From: Alphaproteobacteria bacterium
Lineage (GTDB): Bacteria; Pseudomonadota; Alphaproteobacteria; Rhizobiales; JAKIUO01
Reading direction: 5' to 3'
Length of the DNA stretch: 64,000 bases
Assembly: GCA_024280895.1 (NCBI GenBank)
Contig: JAJRPI010000018.1
Span: forward strand, 1 to 64,000
Shown: one piece after another, positions 9,252 through 17,353 of the stretch
Numbering within the stretch: position 1 is the first letter of the stretch
How the letters are laid out: each line of letters opens with the position of its first letter
Program-made: the position numbers and the translations under genes
The notes under the pieces: model-generated
What the model saw: only the letters and a program-made list of their open reading frames with translations
What the model was told of the DNA's origin: nothing
Database searches by the model: none

Positions 9252-10184
9252 TTGTTTGTCACAATCATCAATATTATTGCACCGGTGTTTATCGTTATTG
9301 GTGCGGGTTATCTTGCCGTTAAGAGCAAGCTGATGAGTGATGATATGGTGGATGGCCTGAACCGCTTTGTCGTGCTGTTTGCCATCCCTTGTCTGTTGTT
9401 CAATGCAACCTCTACGCTGGACCTTGGTGCAGCTTATAGCTGGCGCGTATTGATCTCATTTTACACGGGTGCGGCGCTTAATTTCGTGATTGTCACCACC
9501 CTTGCCATCAAGCTGTTTCACCGCCCGCCCGGTGAAGCAGTGGCGATTGGCTTTGGGGCGCTGTTCTCTAATTTGCTATTACTCGGCCTGTCCATTTCGG
9601 AGCGCGCATATGGGGTGGAAAGCCTTGATCCAGCCTATGCTATTATTTCCCTTCATGCGCCGTTTTGTTATCTGCTTGGCATCACCGCCATGGAGTTTAT
9701 GGGGGCCCGTGGTCCGACTGTTTTGGGGACGGCACATATTATCGTCAAGGCCATGTTTCGCAACAGTTTGATGATCGGTCTGGGGCTTGGGTTTGCGGTT
9801 AATTTGAGCGGTTTGGCGTTGCCAGATGTTGCGCAATCGGCGGTTGACATGATCAGCCGCGCCGCGTTGCCAGCCGCCCTGTTCGGGCTTGGGGGCGTGC
9901 TGACACGCTATGTTGTGTCTGACACAATCTATGAGGCTGGCATGGTTTCGAGCTTGTCACTGATCTTGCACCCGACCATCGCTTATGGTCTTTGTCTGTT
10001 GCTGGAGGTACCAGAAACCACTACGCGCTCGGTGGTTTTGCTTGCCGCAATGGCGCCAGGGGTGAATGCCTATCTGTTTGCCGCCATGTATAACAAGGCC
10101 CTCAACACGGCAGCCAGCGCCGTCATACTGGGCACCTCATTTTCAGTGATCACCATCAGCATCTGGTTATGGATTTTGGGGTGA
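9252..10184 (+). CDS. AEC-family transporter (auxin efflux carrier type)
   Basis: This is a 310-residue membrane protein with about ten hydrophobic segments, of the auxin efflux carrier (AEC) family that in bacteria includes malonate and malate carriers. Family features are the N-terminal IIAPVFIVIGAGYLAVKSKLMSDDMVDGLNRFV followed by FAIPCLLFNA, and the C-terminal half with AALPAALFGLGGVL, LLLEVPETTTRSVVLLAAMAPGVNAYLFA. The substrate cannot be read from sequence. Initiation appears to be at TTG 9252, since no ATG precedes the first helix; the ribosome site is weak. It converges with the tadD-like gene. Confidence 0.82.
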   Translation: MFVTIINIIAPVFIVIGAGYLAVKSKLMSDDMVDGLNRFVVLFAIPCLLFNATSTLDLGAAYSWRVLISFYTGAALNFVIVTTLAIKLFHRPPGEAVAIGFGALFSNLLLLGLSISERAYGVESLDPAYAIISLHAPFCYLLGITAMEFMGARGPTVLGTAHIIVKAMFRNSLMIGLGLGFAVNLSGLALPDVAQSAVDMISRAALPAALFGLGGVLTRYVVSDTIYEAGMVSSLSLILHPTIAYGLCLLLEVPETTTRSVVLLAAMAPGVNAYLFAAMYNKALNTAASAVILGTSFSVITISIWLWILG

Positions 10185-10193
10185 GTGCAAATA

Positions 10194-10228
10194 AACAACC
10201 CCGAACCAGATATTGGTACGGGGTTGTT
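10194..10228 (-). terminator. Terminator between AEC transporter and TadD-like gene
   Basis: AACAACCCCG and CGGGGTTGTT form a perfect 10-base-pair stem with a 15-base loop. The leftward (minus) side is T-rich in RNA (TTGTTTATTT), so it fits best as the terminator of the minus-strand tadD-like gene, but its position between converging genes lets it serve both. Confidence 0.7.
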
Positions 10229-10253
10229 GATGCTTGGCATTATTAACGGCTGT

Positions 10254-11180
10254 TTATTGGCGGGCCGAATCCAGCTGCATAGGCGCACCGATGCTTGCTG
10301 TTGTGGCGGGACCGTCATTGAGGTTACCAGCCATCGTATTGGCGATGGGCGGCGTGGTTTCATCGGTCAGCTCAATACCGTCTTGAGGGGTTGTTGTGGA
10401 CAGCATGGTTTTTAGATAAGCGATGTTTTTCTTGGCTTGAGCCGGCGGCAGGTCGGTTGTTGCCATTGCTTGTGCTTCATCATATTTGCCTTGCAAGGCC
10501 AGAACGAGCGCCAGGTTCTGGCGCAAACGGGCGCCAAAGCGGCCACTGTCATCGGCATTGCGCAATAGGTTCTCGGCTTCATCAGGCTTGCCTCCAAGGG
10601 CAATCGAGAGCGCCAGATTGTTGAGAACAGAGGCTTTTTTGGGAGCCAGCTCGCGCGCCTGCTGGAAATAGCTGGTGGCTTTATCATAAGAGCCATTGCG
10701 CGCCTCGATGGTGCCAAGGGCCGACAGGGTATGCCAGTTTGGAGCAGCTTTTTTCTCTATGCGACCAAGCACTCTTTGAGCTTGCAGGGTTTTGCCAGAT
10801 CCAAGTAGTAAACGCCCATATTCAGATGCGATGATGGGATGTTCGGGATTGGCTTGATAGGCACGGTACAAGACATTGACCGCTTGTTGCTGCATGCCAA
10901 GGGAGCGCAGAGAATAGACATAGTTGATGGCAACCTCGCTATTGGCGGGGTTTTTATTAAAGGCCTTGGATAATCTGGTTGTTTTGTTGGCCAGAGGGCT
11001 TGCTTTGAGGGGTAATTGCGCACGGGTCGTGTGTTTGGCAGGGCTAATGCGTTTGAGGCTACCAGTGACGCCTGGGCCCCGCGACTTCTTTGAGTTTGTA
11101 CATCCCGTTAACAACAAAACCACCGCCATGCTCGAGAGTAGAGCGGCCGTCTGAAAACCAAAAGATCGATTCCGTACCAT
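10254..11180 (-). CDS. tadD: TadD-like TPR lipoprotein
   Basis: The protein has a lipoprotein signal (VVLLLTGC, cysteine 27) followed by a linker and about four to five tetratricopeptide repeats (SEVAINYVYSLRSLGMQQQAVNVLYRAY and ALGTIEARNGSYDKATSYFQQA are clear examples), then a proline/threonine-rich tail. TadD proteins are TPR lipoproteins needed for Flp pilus biogenesis and are often near tadBC; here it lies 2 kb from tadC on the opposite strand. Assignment to TadD rests on architecture and proximity rather than a unique motif. GGAATAG upstream of ATG is a weak ribosome site. Confidence 0.78.
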   Translation of the reverse strand: MVRNRSFGFQTAALLSSMAVVLLLTGCTNSKKSRGPGVTGSLKRISPAKHTTRAQLPLKASPLANKTTRLSKAFNKNPANSEVAINYVYSLRSLGMQQQAVNVLYRAYQANPEHPIIASEYGRLLLGSGKTLQAQRVLGRIEKKAAPNWHTLSALGTIEARNGSYDKATSYFQQARELAPKKASVLNNLALSIALGGKPDEAENLLRNADDSGRFGARLRQNLALVLALQGKYDEAQAMATTDLPPAQAKKNIAYLKTMLSTTTPQDGIELTDETTPPIANTMAGNLNDGPATTASIGAPMQLDSARQ

Positions 11181-11424
11181 GTGCTATTCCTGACTGATAG
11201 ATGGACGCAATACAGACTGAAACATAAATAATAATGGTGACCTTAGAGGCGAACTCTTAAGAAATCGCTTAAACACGGGTTAATATGAAGCCTTCTTGAT
11301 CATCACCTTTGTCATTGATGACGATCTGGGCCGGTTGGTATTATCCATATGGACTTCAAGCGCTCATATGTTAAAAATGAAAGCTATGAACAAACACGAC
11401 AGCAAAAAACGCAAAAGTAATCTC

Positions 11425-12822
11425 ATGAATGTGCTCTTGTCAAAGAGCTCAAAAGTGAAAACCATTCCAATATTCTTTGCGGCCCCCGGGTCTCTTGGAA
11501 AAGATCTGGAAGCTTTGACAAAACAGCAAAGAGCCTGGCTGCAGGATACTGGCTGGAAATCTGACAAGGGGTCGATTTCGATCCTGCCTGGCACCGATGG
11601 CCTCGTTGGCGGCGTTGTGCTTGGCCTTGGTGGTATACGTGACAAGGCCGAGATGGCTCTGTTGATTGGTCAGCTGGCACGCTCCATTCCCGCTGGTGCC
11701 TATCATTTTCATGAGGATCCGCCAGACGCAGAACTTTCCGCGATCAGCTGGTTGATGGGAGGCTATTATTATGATCGATATAGCGACCGGCATGGGCGTC
11801 TTGTCCGTCATCTAAGGCTGCCCGAAGGTGTCGACAAGGACAATGTCATGCGCATTGTCAATGGCATGGTGCTGGGGCGTGATTTGATCAATACACCACC
11901 CAATGATCTGGGACCAGCCGAGTTGTCCGCTGCCGCTCAGCACATTGCGGATCAGCATGGTGCTGAATTTAAAGAGATTGTCGGCGACGATTTGTTGCGC
12001 GAAAACTATCCGCTCATTCATGCGGTTGGCCGCGCGTCTGATCGCCCGCCAAGGCTTATCGAGCTTCGTTGGGGCGAAAGTCATCATCCCAAGGTGACGC
12101 TGGTTGGCAAGGGCATCACCTTTGATACGGGCGGGCTTAATCTTAAGCCCGGCAATTCCATGGCCTTGATGAAAAAGGACATGGGAGGAGCGGCGACCGT
12201 GTTGGCTCTTGCCATGATGATCATGAGCGCTGATCTGCCGGTTTGCCTGCATGTGCTGGTGCCAACTGCGGATAATAATGTTGGGCGCGATGCGTTTCGG
12301 CCCTCCGATGTGATCGCCAGTCGCCAGGGTATGAGCGTCGAGATCGGCAACACCGATGCCGAGGGCCGCTTGGTGCTGGCCGATGCGCTGGCCAAGGGCG
12401 ATGAAGACGAGCCTGAATTGATGATTTGTATTGCCACATTGACGGGGGCAGCGCGTGTTGCTCTTGGCGTTGAGGTGCCGCCCTTTTATGTTGATAATGA
12501 CGATATAGCACAGGCGTTATATCAGGTTTCACTCGAGACACGCGACCCCTTGTGGCGAATGCCGTTCTGGAAACCTTATGATGCGCAATTGGCAAGCAAG
12601 ATCGCTGACGTCAATCATATTACAGATTCAGGATTTGGCGGCAGTATAACCGCTGGCCTGTTCCTGAAGCGCTTTGTGACCAAGGCCACGGACTTTATCT
12701 TTTTGGATATTTATGGCTGGGTGCCGCAAGATCGCCCTGGCAAGCCTCGCGGTGGAGAACCGCAAAGCGCACGCGCCTTGTTTGAATTTTTAAAAAATCG
12801 TTATGGAAAACGGCAAGCATGA
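11425..12822 (+). CDS. M17-family leucyl aminopeptidase
   Basis: This is a cytosolic two-metal aminopeptidase of the M17 (PepA-like) family that removes N-terminal residues from peptides. The metal and catalytic motifs are present: VGKGITFDTGGLNLKP (near residue 227, metal-binding Lys and Asp), MKKDMGGAA (second Lys and Asp) and the family signature NTDAEGRLVLADAL (near residue 309, Asp/Glu ligands and catalytic Arg). The start is uncertain: the open frame runs back to 11296, but ATG 11425 gives the usual 465 residues. It overlaps the next gene by 4 bases (ATGA). Alphaproteobacteria often pair this enzyme with an NlpC/P60 peptidase, suggesting breakdown of cell-wall peptides. Confidence 0.88.
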   Translation: MNVLLSKSSKVKTIPIFFAAPGSLGKDLEALTKQQRAWLQDTGWKSDKGSISILPGTDGLVGGVVLGLGGIRDKAEMALLIGQLARSIPAGAYHFHEDPPDAELSAISWLMGGYYYDRYSDRHGRLVRHLRLPEGVDKDNVMRIVNGMVLGRDLINTPPNDLGPAELSAAAQHIADQHGAEFKEIVGDDLLRENYPLIHAVGRASDRPPRLIELRWGESHHPKVTLVGKGITFDTGGLNLKPGNSMALMKKDMGGAATVLALAMMIMSADLPVCLHVLVPTADNNVGRDAFRPSDVIASRQGMSVEIGNTDAEGRLVLADALAKGDEDEPELMICIATLTGAARVALGVEVPPFYVDNDDIAQALYQVSLETRDPLWRMPFWKPYDAQLASKIADVNHITDSGFGGSITAGLFLKRFVTKATDFIFLDIYGWVPQDRPGKPRGGEPQSARALFEFLKNRYGKRQA

Positions 12823-13727
12823 ATAATACCAGCAGTAAGGATCGCTCACAAGTGCCATTGGATGCCCGCACCAACGCCTATCGTTTGGATTGCGCCGCCG
12901 CTCATTTGCGCGGAATGGTCAAAGCCCCAAACTATGTTGAGGGTCATATATCCCGTATCACAGCTGCCAAGGTGGCGTTACACAAAGGCCCCGATTTAGG
13001 CGCGGCGGTTGTTAGTGAACTCATTTTTGGGGATGATGTGACGGTCTATGACGAGGCGGGAAACTGGGCCTGGGTTCAGAATAATCGCGACGGCTATGTG
13101 GGCTATGTGCCAGCTGGCTGTCTGTCCCCCGACTTGCTGCAACCGACCCATAAGGTTACGGCTCTTTCAACCTTTGCTTATGGTGCCGCTGATCTCAAAA
13201 CCCCGTTACCCTGTAAGCTTTACATGAATTCCCGATTGCACATTGTGGAGCGCGAGGGCGACTATATGCGCCTGCATGATGGCCTTTATGTGTATCGCCG
13301 ACATGTGGGCGAGCTGCAAGAAGTGGCTGATGACTTTGTCTCGGTTGCAGAGCGTTATCTGGAGGTGCCCTATCTTTGGGGCGGCCGCACTTGTGACGGG
13401 ATTGACTGCTCTGGATTGGTGCAGATCGCCTATGAATTTGCCGGTTTATCGTGTCCGCGTGATAGTGATATGCAGCAGTCTCTTGCCGGGCGTGCCCTTG
13501 ATCTTGGCGGCATGGAAGAGATGCAGCGAGGGGATCTGGTATTTTGGCCGGGCCATGTCGCCATAATGGTGGACGATGCCATGCTCTTGCACGCCAATGC
13601 CCGTGATATGGCGGTCAGTGTTGAACCCTTTTTCGCGGCTGTCACCCGCATAGCCTCGCGCGGCGATGGCGATGTCATGACCATTTTGCGCCCCCCAGCC
13701 TTGTCGGCTGGCGAACTGGCTGAATAA
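12819..13727 (+). CDS. C40 (NlpC/P60) peptidase with SH3-type domain
   Basis: This is a cell-wall peptide hydrolase of the NlpC/P60 family, probably cutting gamma-D-Glu-diaminopimelate bonds. The first half holds SH3-like segments (ISRITAAKVALHKGPDLGAAVVSELIFGD; WAWVQNNRDGYVGYVPAG). The C-terminal papain-like domain shows the catalytic Cys197 in GIDCSGLVQIAYE, His246 in GHVAIMV and the third polar residue at His258 (LLHANA). No signal peptide is visible, so it probably acts on imported muropeptides in the cytoplasm, consistent with its 4-base overlap with the upstream aminopeptidase. Confidence 0.88.
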   Translation: MNNTSSKDRSQVPLDARTNAYRLDCAAAHLRGMVKAPNYVEGHISRITAAKVALHKGPDLGAAVVSELIFGDDVTVYDEAGNWAWVQNNRDGYVGYVPAGCLSPDLLQPTHKVTALSTFAYGAADLKTPLPCKLYMNSRLHIVEREGDYMRLHDGLYVYRRHVGELQEVADDFVSVAERYLEVPYLWGGRTCDGIDCSGLVQIAYEFAGLSCPRDSDMQQSLAGRALDLGGMEEMQRGDLVFWPGHVAIMVDDAMLLHANARDMAVSVEPFFAAVTRIASRGDGDVMTILRPPALSAGELAE

Positions 13728-13777
13728 TGTCGGGCAGGGGAAGCTTATGTTCTTCCACTCAATTTAATTTACAAGAG

Positions 13778-13791
13778 TTGATCTATTTCAA
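13778..13791 (+). promoter_or_regulatory. FNR/FnrL-type box upstream of hemN
   Basis: TTGAT-CTAT-TTCAA matches the FNR consensus TTGAT-N4-ATCAA at 9 of 10 positions. It is centred 70 bases before the hemN ATG. If it acts at the class II position (-41.5), transcription would start near 13826, with GATACT (13812-13817) as the -10 element. Oxygen-regulated hemN under FNR/Anr/FnrL control is established in many proteobacteria; the site here is inferred from sequence only. Confidence 0.7.
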
Positions 13792-13801
13792 GGAGATCAA
13801 T

Positions 13802-13858
13802 TTGAACTGGCGATACTATCTTGGCAACGAAGATAGAAAAGAGCCAGTCAAATCATGA
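13802..13858 (+). CDS. Possible 18-codon leader ORF overlapping hemN start
   Basis: A strong ribosome site AAGGAG (13790-13795) is followed after 6 bases by TTG 13802 opening an 18-codon frame (MNWRYYLGNEDRKEPVKS) whose TGA overlaps the hemN ATG as ATGA. HemN itself has only a weak ribosome site, so translation coupling would make sense. However, if the FNR-dependent transcript starts near 13826 the leader would be absent from it. It may therefore be made only from a second, upstream promoter, or it may be fortuitous. Confidence 0.35.
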   Translation: MNWRYYLGNEDRKEPVKS

Positions 13859-15204
13859 AATCCGAGCACCTGAAATATGCTTTGAGCGAAGTACCACGCT
13901 ATACGAGTTACCCAACAGCGGCGCAATTTGGCGAACTTGGTGAGCCACAATATCTGCAATGGCTTGGGGAGTTGAGTGTGGATCAACCGATTTCGCTTTA
14001 TGTGCATGTGCCGTTTTGCCATGAGATGTGCTGGTATTGCGGCTGTCACACGACGATTGTTGCTGGGTATGATCGGGTCGGAGCCTATTTCAAGACCTTG
14101 ATGCTTGAAGTGGAACTACTGGCGGCGGCCTTGCCGTTCAAAGCGCAAATCTCTCATCTGCATTTTGGGGGTGGCACGCCAACGATCTTGTCACCCGAGC
14201 ATTTTGGCGCGTTCATGGCCCAGTTGGGAGCGCATTTTACGTTTATTCCAGATGCTGACTTGGCCGTAGAGATGGACCCGCGCACGCTGACACCTGAAAT
14301 AATCGAGGCGCTTGCAAGTTCCGGTATCAATCGCGCCTCGCTTGGCGTGCAGGATTTTTCGCCTCATGTGCAGGCCAATATTCACCGTATTCAGCCGTTT
14401 TATATTGTTGATCGCTCTGTCAAATGGCTGCGTGCCGCCGGTATCAATGCCATCAATTTTGATCTGATGTATGGCTTGCCATATCAAAAGCCCTCGGATG
14501 TGGAACGTACGGTCAAGCGGGCACTGTCGCTGCAACCTGATCGCATTGCCATGTTTGGCTATGCGCATGTGCCCTGGTTCAAAAAGCATATGCAGGTGAT
14601 ATCGGACGACAGCCTGCCTGATGTGCTGGAGCGTTACGCAGAGGCGCAGCTGGCGGCTGATTTGATCAAGCAGCACGGCTATCAGGAAATCGGCTTTGAT
14701 CACTACGCCAAGCCTGATGATGCCATGTCAATCGCAGCGCGTGATGGATACTTGAAGCGAAACTTCCAAGGCTATACGGTGGATGAAGCCGACATCATGC
14801 TGGGACTTGGGGCCTCTTCGATTGGCCAGATGCCGCAAGGTTATGTGCAAAATGCCCCCAAATTGAACGAGTGGCGCGAGACGGTCGAAGCGGGCCGCCT
14901 GACGGTCGTACGAGGCTTGGCAATCACCAGTGATGACAAGTTCATCCGTGCGGCCATCGAAAAAGTCATGACGGACCTGGCTCTGGACATGGAAGCACAT
15001 TGCGCCGAACATGATCGCCCGATCACAGCGCTGGACCAGGCATTGCCAAAATTGCAATGGCTGCAAGCAGACGGGCTTGTCATTTTGGATCATCGCCAGC
15101 TGACAGTCGTTGAGCCACAAGGGCGCCGCTTTTTGCGCTCTATTGCAGCAAGCTTTGATCGATACTGGACCCCCAGTAAGTCAAAACACTCTAAAGCTGT
15201 TTAG
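13855..15204 (+). CDS. hemN: Oxygen-independent coproporphyrinogen III oxidase HemN
   Basis: This radical-SAM enzyme decarboxylates coproporphyrinogen III to protoporphyrinogen IX without oxygen. The HemN-type cluster motif CX3CX2CXC is present as Cys55, Cys59, Cys62 and Cys64 (VPFCHEMCWYCGCHT), where most HemW paralogues lack the fourth cysteine. Further HemN features are HFGGGTPTIL, AVEMDPRTLT, RASLGVQDF and GFDHYAKPDD. The length of 449 residues is normal for a true HemN. An FNR-type box lies upstream, fitting low-oxygen induction of haem synthesis, and a small membrane protein gene follows 18 bases later. Confidence 0.95.
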   Translation: MKSEHLKYALSEVPRYTSYPTAAQFGELGEPQYLQWLGELSVDQPISLYVHVPFCHEMCWYCGCHTTIVAGYDRVGAYFKTLMLEVELLAAALPFKAQISHLHFGGGTPTILSPEHFGAFMAQLGAHFTFIPDADLAVEMDPRTLTPEIIEALASSGINRASLGVQDFSPHVQANIHRIQPFYIVDRSVKWLRAAGINAINFDLMYGLPYQKPSDVERTVKRALSLQPDRIAMFGYAHVPWFKKHMQVISDDSLPDVLERYAEAQLAADLIKQHGYQEIGFDHYAKPDDAMSIAARDGYLKRNFQGYTVDEADIMLGLGASSIGQMPQGYVQNAPKLNEWRETVEAGRLTVVRGLAITSDDKFIRAAIEKVMTDLALDMEAHCAEHDRPITALDQALPKLQWLQADGLVILDHRQLTVVEPQGRRFLRSIAASFDRYWTPSKSKHSKAV

Positions 15205-15222
15205 ACAACAACAGGAGATTGC

Positions 15223-15456
15223 ATGCAAAAAAAGCCCGGATATTACACATTGCTGATAGTTGGCTGGATATTTCTCGTGCTTAGTGTCGGGTTGATTTTG
15301 TGGAGCTGGTGGATGGTGTCGCAGCCATTCGAGGTCTACCAAATCAATGGTGATTTCTTGTGGCGAATCTTCACAGTTTCGGGGGTTCTGGCTGGGACGG
15401 CGCTGGGGCTTTTGTGCACGGGATACTTTCTGCAATGGCGTCAATTACGTCGCTAG
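15223..15456 (+). CDS. Small two-helix membrane protein, unknown function
   Basis: I do not recognise this 77-residue protein. It has two hydrophobic helices (about residues 9-33 and 47-68) joined by a short polar loop, with basic residues at both ends, so both termini are probably cytoplasmic. AGGAG lies 8 bases before the ATG and the gene follows hemN by 18 bases, so it is most likely cotranscribed with it and oxygen-regulated. No catalytic or metal-binding motif is visible. Confidence 0.65.
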   Translation: MQKKPGYYTLLIVGWIFLVLSVGLILWSWWMVSQPFEVYQINGDFLWRIFTVSGVLAGTALGLLCTGYFLQWRQLRR

Positions 15457-15483
15457 CAGATCGAAACAATGTAGTAAATGTAC

Positions 15484-16467
15484 CTATTCCGGCACACAGA
15501 TTTTGCCTTGCATTGCGGCTTTAAGCGTATTGAGCAGCAAGATGAAGATCAGCACGCCAGTGATCACATAAAGAGTGATACCTGCCGTTTTCATATAAGT
15601 CAGACCAGAGAGTTCATAAAATTTGAACGTCGCCAGGGTCAGCGCTGCCATGGGGAATGAGTAAGCCCACCACGGTAATCCGAATTTGAGCTTTGCCAGC
15701 AGGTTGAATTTGGTGGCCAGCAGCAGCAGAAACAAAACGCCCGCATAATACAAGAAATGCGCAAACGGATCGATGGTGGTGGCGTTGGTGAGGCTTGTAT
15801 AGGATAAAAACCCTACAGCTGGCGGCGCGATCAGAATAAACAGGGTCGGCAGCAAGCGTTCCGGCAGGGGAGTGTGAAAAATCAGGCGATTAAAGATGAT
15901 GGCTTGCAAAATGATCCAGAACAGCAGACCAAACGAGAAGAAAAACCAGCTGATTTCAGTAAAGCCGTGAGCCATGCCGGCGACGGGCACCAGTATATTG
16001 CCAACGGCCGGGATAAACCAGGCCGGGTTGAGATGTTGTTCCTTAAAATGGACTTGCTTGATCCAGTAGCGGATCACCGATAGTGCGGTGATCAATTGAA
16101 TGGTCGCGCCAGTGATCCAGACCCACAGCGATAGCTGTTTGTTGATCGCCAAAAAACATATGGAAAGAATGAGCATGGAAATGCTGATGGCGGGGAAGAA
16201 CGACAGTTTGATGGGATGATTCCATTCCGCCTTCACGGCTGCTGGATAGCGGAGCAGCTTGAGCAGATAGATCGCCAGTAAAAACATGAACATCCCCGAG
16301 GCGAAGGTGATGGTTGCCGTGCTGAGTGTATTCGTCCAGCCCAGGATCATTTCCAGCTTGTGGGTGGCAATCCCAAAACCACCAAGTCCCATAATCAATG
16401 CAAAAATATTGATAGGAAAATGTTCGAGCCGACTCTTTGCCGGTTTATCACAGAGTGTGTTGCTCAT
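15484..16467 (-). CDS. SLAC1/TDT-family anion channel or exporter
   Basis: This polytopic membrane protein (about ten helices) belongs to the tellurite-resistance/dicarboxylate transporter (TDT, TehA/SLAC1) family. Features are FPINIFALIMGLGGFGIATHK at the first helix, EWNHPIKLSFFPAISIS, NPAWFIPAVGNILVP and FSFGLLFWIILQAIIFNRLIFHTPLPERLLPTLFILIAPPAVGF. The family includes plant SLAC1 channels, bacterial TehA and the yeast sulfite pump Ssu1. ATG 16467 is chosen because GGAAGAG precedes it. Its promoter (-35 TTGACT at 16568-16563 on this strand) contains a BigR/SqrR-type operator, so export of sulfite or another sulfur anion is a reasonable inference, not proven. Confidence 0.82.
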   Translation of the reverse strand: MSNTLCDKPAKSRLEHFPINIFALIMGLGGFGIATHKLEMILGWTNTLSTATITFASGMFMFLLAIYLLKLLRYPAAVKAEWNHPIKLSFFPAISISMLILSICFLAINKQLSLWVWITGATIQLITALSVIRYWIKQVHFKEQHLNPAWFIPAVGNILVPVAGMAHGFTEISWFFFSFGLLFWIILQAIIFNRLIFHTPLPERLLPTLFILIAPPAVGFLSYTSLTNATTIDPFAHFLYYAGVLFLLLLATKFNLLAKLKFGLPWWAYSFPMAALTLATFKFYELSGLTYMKTAGITLYVITGVLIFILLLNTLKAAMQGKICVPE

Positions 16468-16540
16468 AGTCGGGTCTCTTCCGTTCAAGATTTGGATTTA
16501 CAGCGGGAAAACTCCCGGAGAAACAAGATATCACCATATA

Positions 16541-16562
16541 AATATTCACTAATACGAATATT
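16541..16562. promoter_or_regulatory. BigR/SqrR-type operator in SLAC1 promoter
   Basis: AATATTC-N8-GAATATT is a perfect 7+7 palindrome that contains the ATTC-N8-GAAT core described for the persulfide-responsive ArsR-type repressors BigR and SqrR. On the minus strand it falls directly downstream of a TTGACT -35 element and so inside the SLAC1 promoter. The same motif occurs once more in the window, in the rhodanese promoter. An overlapping shorter palindrome (ACTAATA-CGAA-TATTAGT, 16548-16565) is also present. Confidence 0.7.
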
Positions 16563-16762
16563 AGTCAACTGCCGCAATGTCGCGCTGGTCGGGGCCTTTG
16601 AGACTGGGGCTGATTTACGGGACTGGCACATGTCATGGTGTGAACAAGATCATCACCTCCCGTCAATCATCAAATGAGGCCTATAGTAATCAGATTGGGT
16701 GCGACAAAGCCATGATCAATGGGTTTGAAGAAGCGGAACAGGCAAAATGGGTGAGCAATGAC

Positions 16763-17236
16763 ATGATGCAAAGACTGATGGGTAAAATTTTACAACCAAT
16801 CTGGCGCTTGACGCGGGGCTTGACCCTTGGTGTTCAGGGCTTGGTCATTGATGAAAATGATCAGGTTTTACTGGTGCGTCATGGCTATCGGCCAGGCTGG
16901 CATTTGCCGGGCGGCGGGGTTGAGCGGGGCGAAACCATTCTTCAGGCACTAGAGCGTGAATTAGACGAAGAAGTGAGCGTTAAGCTCACGCAAATACCCA
17001 AACTGCATGGCATTTTCGCCAATTTCACCCATTTCCCCGGCGATCATATTGCCATCTATATCGTGCGTAACTGGCAGCAAACCGATATTCCACAGCCAAA
17101 TGTGGAAATATTGGAACAAAAATTTGTGCCCCTTGATAAGTTGCCAAGTGAGCTTGTGGCGGGTGCTGGCAATCGTATTCGCGAACATTTTGAGGGTGTT
17201 GCGGTCTCTCCGGGCTGGATTGAGGACAAAACATAG
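16763..17236 (+). CDS. NUDIX hydrolase
   Basis: This protein would hydrolyse a nucleoside diphosphate linked to another group; the substrate is not predictable. The Nudix box GGGVERGETILQALERELDEE is complete except that the usual small glycine near the end is serine (EEVSV). The preceding GLVIDENDQVLLVRHGYRPGWHLP is the standard beta strand and substrate loop. ATG 16763 gives the usual length of about 157 residues beginning with a basic amphipathic segment; in-frame ATG 16712 and 16577 are upstream alternatives. It is divergent from the SLAC1 gene and stands alone before the lipid transport operon. Confidence 0.85.
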   Translation: MMQRLMGKILQPIWRLTRGLTLGVQGLVIDENDQVLLVRHGYRPGWHLPGGGVERGETILQALERELDEEVSVKLTQIPKLHGIFANFTHFPGDHIAIYIVRNWQQTDIPQPNVEILEQKFVPLDKLPSELVAGAGNRIREHFEGVAVSPGWIEDKT

Positions 17237-17353
17237 CGCGGCTTGAGGGACACAGCAGGAATAAAAATCTCCCATCGAGAGGGGGGTTGCTTCCAAATAT
17301 GTCAATTTTTTGGCAAAGTTAGTCACTTATTAAAGTTTTCAGATTGGTAAACC

